NCBI GenBank assembly: GCA_014802105.1 | Contig: JAAVCX010000001.1 | Location: forward strand, 1-60,624 | From: Bacteroides sp. | GTDB taxonomy: Bacteria; Bacteroidota; Bacteroidia; Bacteroidales; Muribaculaceae | Direction: 5' to 3' | DNA length: 60,624 bases | Shown here: piece after piece, positions 54,696-60,624 of the stretch | Layout: every line of letters starts with the position of its first letter | Numbering within the stretch: the first letter of the stretch is position 1 | Translations under genes and position numbers: made by a program | The notes under the pieces: model-generated | The model's database searches: none | The model's input: only the letters and a program-made list of their open reading frames with translations | What the model was told of the DNA's origin: nothing

Positions 54696-55118
54696 TTATT
54701 TCTTGGAGGGATCCTCACAGAGCTCGATGAGAGTGCCGTGAGTGCTCTTGGGGTGGAGGAAGGCGATGTTGAGACCCTCGGCACCCTTGCGGGGAGCCTT
54801 GTCGATGAGGGCGCAGCCCTTGTCAGCTACCTCGGCCAGAGCGTTGGCCACACCGTCCTCGATGGCGAGGGCCACGTGCTGGATGCCGCCGCGGCCGCCG
54901 TTCTTCTCGATAAACTTGGAGATGGCGCTCTCGGGAGCGGTGCCCTCAAGAAGCTCGATCTTGGTCTGACCGATGCGGAAGAAAGCGGTGCGCACCTTCT
55001 GGTCGGCTACCTCTTCGATGGCGAAACATTTGATGCCGAGAGTGTTCTCGTAGAAGGCGATAGCCTCCTCCAGATTGGGGACGGCAATGCCGATGTGCTC
55101 GATATGAGAAATTTCCAT
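54696..55118 (-). CDS. mce: methylmalonyl-CoA epimerase
   Basis: Interconverts (R)- and (S)-methylmalonyl-CoA, linking the mutase to the decarboxylase in propionate formation. The 140-residue glyoxalase-fold protein begins MEISHIEHIGIAVPNLEEAI (metal His) and has RIGQTKIELLEGTAPES and GIQHVALAIEDG with further ligands. Start is the ATG at 55118; the longer frame would begin upstream of the promoter. It is the first gene of its operon. Confidence 0.95.
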   Translation of the reverse strand: MEISHIEHIGIAVPNLEEAIAFYENTLGIKCFAIEEVADQKVRTAFFRIGQTKIELLEGTAPESAISKFIEKNGGRGGIQHVALAIEDGVANALAEVADKGCALIDKAPRKGAEGLNIAFLHPKSTHGTLIELCEDPSKK

Positions 55119-55180
55119 AGTTAAGCTGTGTATAAATTGGTTATTAGATTCGATATTATATGTATAGTCATTATACCGCG

Positions 55181-55212
55181 CAAAATTAGAGAAAAAAATC
55201 CGTAATCTCAAA
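55181..55212 (-). promoter_or_regulatory. promoter of the mce-mmd operon
   Basis: Minus strand: TTTG (55209-55212), 20 bases, TAATTTTG (55181-55188), consensus Bacteroidetes promoter. Confidence 0.75.
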
Positions 55213-55225
55213 ATATATTTGAGAT
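55205..55225. promoter_or_regulatory. candidate operator overlapping the mce -33 box
   Basis: ATCTCAAA (55205-55212), spacer ATATA, TTTGAGAT (55218-55225): perfect 8-bp dyad arms. It covers the -33 element, a geometry suited to repression. Confidence 0.5.
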
Positions 55226-55439
55226 AGGCTCTTCCCGGGGCTTAAATTAAGACCATCTTCCACGGTATTGGATAACGCTTTTGCCCCCCGGGCGTTATGC
55301 CGCTGTCGGTCTCTGATGTAGGATCGGCTTCGGGATGCTCACGGGTGTATCACATCCGTCGTGATAGTTTGACGGATGATTTGTCTATACTTACAAGAAA
55401 TACAAATTTGGAGTTTTCTTTAATTAAATTGTTATAAAA

Positions 55440-55471
55440 TTTGGAAATATTATCTTATTTAGTTATATTTG
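55440..55471 (+). promoter_or_regulatory. promoter of the C10 protease-serpin pair
   Basis: TTTG (55440-55443), 20 bases, TATATTTG (55464-55471); leader of about 22 bases to the ATG at 55500. Confidence 0.75.
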
Positions 55472-55499
55472 CCGATATTTTATTACAAAACTTAATGAT

Positions 55500-56717
55500 A
55501 TGAAACCATCAGTTTTATTTAGTGTCACATTGCAGATGATCGTTTTTTGCTCGTGTAGCAGTGGTATAGAGTCGAGTCTGTCAATTTCTGATTGCCCTTC
55601 TGAGGCATCTCATTCTCTGAAAATCTCATTTTCAGAGGCAAAGACAGTAGCTATAAATTCATATCGTGATTTCTTTAAGAACGATATGGCTCGAAGCCAA
55701 AGTTTTCAGGATTTGTCTTTAGGTGATTGTTTCTGTATTACATCTACATCAGATGCAGATACATTGATGTATGTGATAAATTATGCAGATAGTATGGGCT
55801 TTGCGCTTATCTCCCCAATTAGAAGTGAAGAACCTATTGCTATTGTAGAAAAAGGATATTATAATCCGTCAAATAAAGCTGATAATGCCGAATTCGATTA
55901 TTATATTCAACAAATTAAAGAAATTTGTTCAGAGAAGACAACACAAAGCAGATCTGCTTTGAGTCGTGCACCAATATCCTCAGGTATCGGAGATATTGTC
56001 GGAGAAATTACGTCAGGCCCATATTGTAGTGTGTCTTGGGGACAGTCGGGTATATACGGTGCTTATTGTCCTAATGGAATTGCGGGTTGTAGCAATACCG
56101 CCTTGGCTCAGGTTTTGTCTATGTTTGAATACCCTCAAGTAATTGATCTGACATTTGATAATTCGGGTCAAATGGAGCTTGGATGGGCCGAAATAAAAAA
56201 ACATATAAAAGGTAATGACTGTGATATTCATTCAAATAATACTCACGATGTTATTGCAAAACTAATGAGAGAGTTGGGATATCGCTCGATGAGTGATTAT
56301 AAAGACTCCAGCACAGGTACTTATCCTTCTTATTCGGCGTATGTGTTGGAACAATTAGGATATAATGTAATGAGTTCAGAATATTCTGATGATGTTGTAG
56401 TTAAATCCATTCCTTTTGAAAGTGGAGACGGACTTGGTGTGGATATAATTGTAGGATATGACAATGATAATGATCATGTAGGTCATATGTGGTTAATAGA
56501 TGGTTACAAGATTATAACCAAACGATATACAAGTCAGTTGGTAAATCCTGGCCTTGGCCCTGGAGTTGATTCAAATCCAACATATAAAACATTTCACTAT
56601 AACCATTTTAATTGGGGGTGGGATGGTAATTATAACGGATACTATATTAGTGGTGATTACCAAGTGGGCAAATATAATTTAAATAACGATGTATTTCTTT
56701 ATTCTGTATCATTATGA
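55500..56717 (+). CDS. C10-family cysteine protease (streptopain-like), probable lipoprotein
   Basis: A 405-residue secreted zymogen of the SpeB/Bfp type. A signal peptide ends near Cys17/Cys19 (FCSCSSG), suggesting lipidation. A Spi-type propeptide domain (about 38-135) precedes a papain-like catalytic domain (about 165-405). Catalytic residues: Cys197 in the block IAGCSNTALAQ, His329 in VGHMWLIDGYK, and Asn371-Trp372 in HFNWGWDG. WGQSGIYGAYCP before the Cys is the family signature. These enzymes degrade host proteins or process surface proteins. The gene is markedly AT-rich (about a third GC by eye) compared with its neighbours, so probably acquired. Its stop codon overlaps the start of a serpin gene. 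Confidence 0.93.
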   Translation: MKPSVLFSVTLQMIVFCSCSSGIESSLSISDCPSEASHSLKISFSEAKTVAINSYRDFFKNDMARSQSFQDLSLGDCFCITSTSDADTLMYVINYADSMGFALISPIRSEEPIAIVEKGYYNPSNKADNAEFDYYIQQIKEICSEKTTQSRSALSRAPISSGIGDIVGEITSGPYCSVSWGQSGIYGAYCPNGIAGCSNTALAQVLSMFEYPQVIDLTFDNSGQMELGWAEIKKHIKGNDCDIHSNNTHDVIAKLMRELGYRSMSDYKDSSTGTYPSYSAYVLEQLGYNVMSSEYSDDVVVKSIPFESGDGLGVDIIVGYDNDNDHVGHMWLIDGYKIITKRYTSQLVNPGLGPGVDSNPTYKTFHYNHFNWGWDGNYNGYYISGDYQVGKYNLNNDVFLYSVSL

Positions 56718-57982
56718 ATGGAAAGTATAGGATTTCAATGATTGCTGCGGTGGCTCTGGGGCTGCTTGCGGCAGGGTGTTCGTCAGAAAATGTCGTTGAT
56801 CCCGGTTTGGTAGATGACATCGATATCGCCGAGGGCGGTGATAAGATTGATAACACCCGCTATGACTTGGTGCTCACCGACGGCGAAGCTGACGTTGTAT
56901 CGGCCTATAACCGTCGGTCTGTGGCGTTTCTCGATAAACTCGCTGTGGACGAAGCTGAAAATGTCTACACCTCGGGACTGAGTCTCAATATGCTGTTGTC
57001 AATGTTTGCCAACGGTGTTGCCGGAGAGGCCCGCGCTGAGCTGCTCGATTATCTTGGCGCAAATTCTCTCTCGGAGCTTAATGGGTTGAACAGTAAGCTC
57101 ATGAGTGAGCTTGTGAAAATGGACAGAGAGTCGGCGTTATATATTGCCAATTCTCTTTGGGCGTCTCACGGATTTACTTTCAGTTCCTCTTATCGCGAGT
57201 TGATGGAAGAGTCATACTCAGGGACGTTTTATACTGATATACCGCTCTCGACCCGTCAGGGTAAGGATGCTGTCAATCAATGGTGCTCCGATAAGACCGA
57301 GGGGCTCATACCGGAATTTCTTGATCAGCCGGTGGAATCGCCCTATTTCAGCGTAAATGCTCTTTATTTCAAGGGTAAATGGTCTAAGGAGTTTGATAAA
57401 TCACTCACGTCGCCCGGTCGGTTCACGACAGCTGACGGGACTGTTGTCTCTGCCGATTTCATGGAGGCGGTGATGGACGTCAAGACCTGTGAGAAAGATG
57501 GCACTCTGATTCTTGAGATCCCCTTTGGCAACGGGGCGTTTGAGTTTGATGTAATGATGCCTGCTGAGGATCAGACGATAAAGGGTCTTCTCGCTGACAC
57601 TCAAAATCTGTCAATGCTTGACAATGTACCCGTGGATAGAGTAAGAGTAAGACTGCCAAGGTTGAAGATCGAGAACCGATATGACAATCTTGTCGAAGTG
57701 ATCAGAGAGATGGGAGTGACAAAACTCTTCAGCGAAGCAGATTTCTCAGGCATGACCTCGGCTGATATAAAGAAGGTAGATGTGATCAAGCAGAAAAACG
57801 TCTTTGAAATCGATGAGGAGGGTGCCGAGGGAGCTACTGTGACGGGTGGCGGCATGACTTCGGCCGTCGGCCCCGGGGCTGCTACGGTGCAGACCGTGTC
57901 GATCGACCGACCGTTTATGTTCATTGTGCGCGAGACGAGCACAGGTCTCTATGTCTCGCTGGGAGCCGTAAACAAAATATAA
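56714..57982 (+). CDS. serpin-family protease inhibitor, lipoprotein
   Basis: A 422-residue inhibitor. A signal peptide with lipobox Cys22 (LLAAGC) precedes a full serpin fold, with conserved segments NMLLSMFANGV, NSLWASHGF, YFSVNALYFKGKWS and the late SIDRPFMFIVRE (about 396-407). The reactive-centre loop (about 367-395, DEEGAEGATVTGGG onward) has the EEG hinge and small residues expected of an inhibitory serpin, and is a few residues longer than human antitrypsin; the scissile bond cannot be assigned. The ATG overlaps the C10 protease stop (ATGA), so translation is coupled. It probably protects the cell from the neighbouring protease or host proteases. The T. forsythia serpin miropin inhibits both serine and cysteine proteases, so cross-class action is plausible. 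Confidence 0.9.
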   Translation: MNGKYRISMIAAVALGLLAAGCSSENVVDPGLVDDIDIAEGGDKIDNTRYDLVLTDGEADVVSAYNRRSVAFLDKLAVDEAENVYTSGLSLNMLLSMFANGVAGEARAELLDYLGANSLSELNGLNSKLMSELVKMDRESALYIANSLWASHGFTFSSSYRELMEESYSGTFYTDIPLSTRQGKDAVNQWCSDKTEGLIPEFLDQPVESPYFSVNALYFKGKWSKEFDKSLTSPGRFTTADGTVVSADFMEAVMDVKTCEKDGTLILEIPFGNGAFEFDVMMPAEDQTIKGLLADTQNLSMLDNVPVDRVRVRLPRLKIENRYDNLVEVIREMGVTKLFSEADFSGMTSADIKKVDVIKQKNVFEIDEEGAEGATVTGGGMTSAVGPGAATVQTVSIDRPFMFIVRETSTGLYVSLGAVNKI

Positions 57983-58268
57983 AAACTCTCCCCGCCAAAG
58001 ATCGCTTTTAATATTACAGACCACGGCGTGTCATGTCTACCGGAATCGGCGCAGATATTTTTATCTCTGCCTTTCAGACATGACACGCCGTGGTCTGTTT
58101 TATCGACTATCTCCCGTCGGCGCAGTCGATTGTTCTGTCGTGTCGTGCTTTCGAGGATCAATCTCGGGCGAGCACGATTGCCCGGGCCTGATCGTAGGCA
58201 AGCCCGGGCATCTGTTGCTCTATAGACGCTCCTTAAAGCGGAGGTGTAGTATAGTTTCTCCTGACTTT
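57983..58268. other. intergenic region after the serpin gene
   Basis: It holds the 22-bp-stem terminator (58017-58102) and a 9-bp GC hairpin (TGCCCGGGC at 58179-58187 with 58202-58210). A 127-codon minus-strand frame here contains terminator sequence and looks spurious. Confidence 0.7.
58017..58102. terminator. strong palindromic terminator after the serpin gene
   Basis: Perfect 22-bp arms (58017-58038 with 58076-58097) enclose a second stem (GCAGA...TCTGC) and are followed by TTTTAT. The stem is much longer than a terminator needs, and would also stop minus-strand read-through from the susD gene. Confidence 0.8.
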
Positions 58269-59684
58269 TTAATAGTTGTTGGTCAACGAACTGTTCATCT
58301 TGGAGGCCTTGGTGGGGAAAGGATAGACCCATAACTTTGAGTCGGGAGCGATGGTGAATTTTCCATACTCCTGAAGGTCGTGTACGATGACCTTCTTATA
58401 CTTTTCCTCTGTGTTCCAGCGCTTGCGGTCAAAGAAGTTCTCGAATGTGTTGATAAATTCTACAGTGCGGCAACGCTGATAGATCTCCATCGCCTCGGCC
58501 TCGGTCAGATCGGTGCGCGATGAATAGAGCTCTGGAGAATAGATGCGGTTGAGGCGCACGGCATCAAGCTTGGCCATACCCTCTGAGATCTTGCCCGAGC
58601 GGATGAGACATTCGGCTGCTATGTAATACATTGACTCCGAGCGCAGGCCCCAGGTGTTGAAGCGTAGGTCGGCACCGACAAACATCAGGGCATCGGGTAA
58701 AGTATAGTCGTTGTATATGTCGCTCCAGCCCTCCATCGGGTCGTAGATGCAGTCCTTCACATAGTCGCCATACTCAAACATCTTGACCACCTCGGGGGTG
58801 ACGGCCACCGAGTACATGTCGCCCAGATTTGAACCGTCGCTGTTGATGAGCAGATAGTTATTGTCGGCATCATAGGGGGCCACCCATTTGCCGGCCGTCA
58901 TGGCTGTGGAGCGGTCCTCGATCTGGCTGTTGACACTGAGCGCCTTGTTGGCGTAGACGAGCGCCTCGTCATAGCGCTTCATCTGGAACAGCACGCGGGC
59001 ACGCACTCCGTAACCGAAATCGCTGCCGAATCGATAGCAGGTCTTGACAGTGCTCGGCTTGAGGCAGGCGATGACTTCATCGCTGCAATCGACGAGAATT
59101 TTCTCATAGACCTCGGCCAGCGAGATTTTCTTTTTCTGCTCGGCATTATTGATATTGTCCACATAGGCTATACCACCCTTCTGAGCGGCGGTAGCTTCGT
59201 CATATTGCTCGGCAAAAATGTTGACTGCAAGGAAATGAAACCATGCGCGTAGCACCTTGGCCTCGGCGATGATGCGCTGACGGGTGGCATCGTCGCCCGA
59301 CGCTTCGGGAGCTTTGGTTATGACGATATTGAAATTGCGCATGATCTTGTAGATACTTTCATACATACGCTCGCAGTCGCTTCCGTCAGTGATATTGGCT
59401 CGGTCAACGCTTTCATCGCCGGAGAGAAGGGCATAGTTGAAGGTGTTGGTCTCGGTGAGCTGCTGAGATATGGCAGGATAGGATTTGAGTTGCACACCGG
59501 CAAGAATGTCCAGCTCATTGGGAGCAGGATAGAGACGGAACTGCTGATTGAGCAGAGTCTCGAGGTCGTTGAGATTGGAGAGCGTAGACTCGCCCTTGGG
59601 AACAATCTCGAGTTGCTTGTCGCATGAAGTGGTGCCTACGAGCATCACCATCATGAGAAGCAGAGCTATATATTTTTTCATCAT
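58269..59684 (-). CDS. SusD/RagB-family nutrient-binding lipoprotein
   Basis: A 471-residue outer-membrane lipoprotein (lipobox VGTTSC, Cys22). It has the SusD N-terminal pattern (KQLEIVPKGESTLSNLNDLE) and helical TPR-like segments including AEAKVLRAWFHFLAVNIFAE, and the C-terminal region MEIYQRCRTVEFINTFENFF. It shares only family features with the SusD protein at 37.5 kb. I used the ATG at 59684, giving a standard lipoprotein signal. It follows its susC partner by 26 bases. Confidence 0.9.
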   Translation of the reverse strand: MMKKYIALLLMMVMLVGTTSCDKQLEIVPKGESTLSNLNDLETLLNQQFRLYPAPNELDILAGVQLKSYPAISQQLTETNTFNYALLSGDESVDRANITDGSDCERMYESIYKIMRNFNIVITKAPEASGDDATRQRIIAEAKVLRAWFHFLAVNIFAEQYDEATAAQKGGIAYVDNINNAEQKKKISLAEVYEKILVDCSDEVIACLKPSTVKTCYRFGSDFGYGVRARVLFQMKRYDEALVYANKALSVNSQIEDRSTAMTAGKWVAPYDADNNYLLINSDGSNLGDMYSVAVTPEVVKMFEYGDYVKDCIYDPMEGWSDIYNDYTLPDALMFVGADLRFNTWGLRSESMYYIAAECLIRSGKISEGMAKLDAVRLNRIYSPELYSSRTDLTEAEAMEIYQRCRTVEFINTFENFFDRKRWNTEEKYKKVIVHDLQEYGKFTIAPDSKLWVYPFPTKASKMNSSLTNNY

Positions 59685-59710
59685 TTGTAGCTGATTGAAA
59701 GTGATTAGGA

Positions 59711-60624
59711 TTAGAGGTTGAAGTAGAGGCTCATGGTGTAGCTGCGGGGAGTGCGGGCATAGCGGCTGCCGGATGTAAGGCCGATAGCCTCGGGATCGAT
59801 GCCCAGGGAGTTGCGGGCCCAGGTGCATACATTGTTCATCTGGAGGCGCAGGCGCAGATTTTCAAAACCGATCTTGCGGCACACTGACGATGGGAAGGAG
59901 TAGGAGAGCACCAGATTGCGCAGCTTCATATAGTCGGCGTGCTTCACATTAGACTCATAATAGGTGGTGTAATTGACCGTAGTGTAGCTGGCATTCTTGT
60001 ATCCGTTGCCAGGATAGGTGGTGTCGCCTTCCCAATATCTGAGCATCTCGGAGTTGATCGATCCCATACCCATGAAAGCTACATAGCCGCTTTCAGAACC
60101 TATGGAAGTGTTCCAGCGCTCGGCACCGGTGCGCATATAGTGTCCGCCGTAGAAGGCAAACATGGCCTCGAGCGAGAAACCGTTCCAGGTGATCTGTGGA
60201 GTGATGGCACCGCTGATCTTCGGAGTTGTAGAGCCTGAGAATACACAGTCCTCGATTTCGAGTTCTGAAGAGATGTTGCCCACGTGGATCTCTCCGTCCT
60301 TATCTTCCCAGCTGGTGTAGTAGCCACCGCCCTTCTCCACCATGCCGCGGTCGCGGATAGAGAAGAGCGAGTTGAGAGGATAGCCTTCGTGAAGACTGAA
60401 GCTGAGGTTGTTGGCGCCCGAAGAGGGGAAGTGGTGGATCTTGGTGACCTTGTTCTTATTGTAAGCGATATTGAATCCGAGGTTGATACCGAGATCTTTG
60501 CGCTGCTTGGCCTGAAGGATATGGCCGTTGAGCTGAAGCTCGATACCGTGGTTGACCATGTTGCCGGCATTAATCTTGAGAGTCTCGTAGCCGGTGGTCA
60601 TGTCGAGGTCCACATCGGTGAGCA
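59711..60624 (-). CDS. SusC/RagA-family TonB-linked transporter, C-terminal part
   Basis: The frame is open to the window edge, so only the last 300 or so residues of the barrel are present. Long alternating beta strands (INLGFNIAYNKNKVTK, LRLRLQMNNVCTWARN) and a C-terminal YTMSLYFNL with terminal aromatic-X-hydrophobic residues are typical of SusC. The gene pairs with the SusD protein downstream. The cargo and any neighbouring enzymes lie outside the window. Confidence 0.9.
   Translation of the reverse strand, partial: LTDVDLDMTTGYETLKINAGNMVNHGIELQLNGHILQAKQRKDLGINLGFNIAYNKNKVTKIHHFPSSGANNLSFSLHEGYPLNSLFSIRDRGMVEKGGGYYTSWEDKDGEIHVGNISSELEIEDCVFSGSTTPKISGAITPQITWNGFSLEAMFAFYGGHYMRTGAERWNTSIGSESGYVAFMGMGSINSEMLRYWEGDTTYPGNGYKNASYTTVNYTTYYESNVKHADYMKLRNLVLSYSFPSSVCRKIGFENLRLRLQMNNVCTWARNSLGIDPEAIGLTSGSRYARTPRSYTMSLYFNL

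Larger units (their letters stand above)
55119..55499. other. 381-base divergent intergenic region (mce / C10 protease)
   Basis: It holds the mce promoter with an overlapping dyad (55181-55225), a C10 promoter (55440-55471), and between them two hairpins without T-runs: ATAACGC (55272-55278 with 55292-55298) and CATCCGTC (55354-55361 with 55372-55379). No gene is seen. Confidence 0.7.

Noticed and set aside
57949-58332. 127-codon minus-strand frame downstream of the serpin
   Set aside because: It spans both arms of the terminator palindrome and the end of the susD gene; no protein features.

Overview
The window is a chromosomal segment from a member of the Bacteroidales, most likely a gut Muribaculaceae-type organism or a close relative (family inferred, not proven). 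The evidence is two SusC/SusD nutrient-uptake loci, repeated promoters of the Bacteroidetes form (TTTG or TTG, about 20 bases, then TAnnTTTG), a Na+-pumping methylmalonyl-CoA decarboxylase cluster of the propionate pathway, a BspA-like leucine-rich-repeat protein and a secreted C10 protease. Most genes look moderately GC-rich (mid-50s percent by eye). No rRNA or tRNA gene and no CRISPR array was seen.

Positions 1-34.7 kb are mainly housekeeping. On the + strand: the 3' end of rpsA, purU, a secreted SGNH hydrolase and glmS. A minus-strand block follows: metF, WbqC-family protein, lepB, dapB. Next come a + strand M28 lipoprotein and a minus-strand run with a cation/proton antiporter, an M13 metallopeptidase, xseB, adk, hpt, an FKBP isomerase, rlmN, ribF and a HAD phosphatase. 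From pyrG the direction is + again: pyrG, yidC, an LRR protein, trmB, an Mrp ATPase, an Lrp/AsnC regulator, a DEAD-box helicase, a DUF3256-like protein, a candidate small RNA, and the overlapping trio parE-coaD-S41 protease.

Positions 35-42.1 kb (minus) hold an enzyme-free SusC-SusD-DUF4843-PKD-like lipoprotein locus. Positions 42.5-47.7 kb (minus) hold an L-rhamnose operon, rhaB-rhaA-rhaT-rhaD. It is interrupted between rhaA and rhaT by a 0.54-kb unit: a four-helix-bundle (23S-intervening-sequence family) gene between two 40-bp inverted repeats made of a 7-bp microsatellite. Related heptamer arrays lie at two other intergenic sites, and a second, 8-bp microsatellite family lies at three sites.

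Positions 47.9-55.2 kb hold GluQ-RS, a secreted SGNH hydrolase, a small unknown protein and the operon mce-mmdA-oadG-like-mmdC-mmdB. This operon epimerises and decarboxylates methylmalonyl-CoA while exporting Na+. Its promoter overlaps a perfect inverted repeat.

Positions 55.5-58 kb hold an AT-rich C10 (streptopain-like) cysteine protease whose stop codon overlaps the start codon of a serpin lipoprotein. The pair looks like a secreted protease with a cross-class inhibitor and ends at a strong palindromic terminator. The window closes with a SusD and the 3' part of a SusC gene (minus).

The strongest candidates for undescribed biology are the inverted-repeat four-helix-bundle element with its dispersed heptamer arrays, the translationally coupled C10 protease-serpin pair, and the promoter-to-terminator small RNA upstream of parE.
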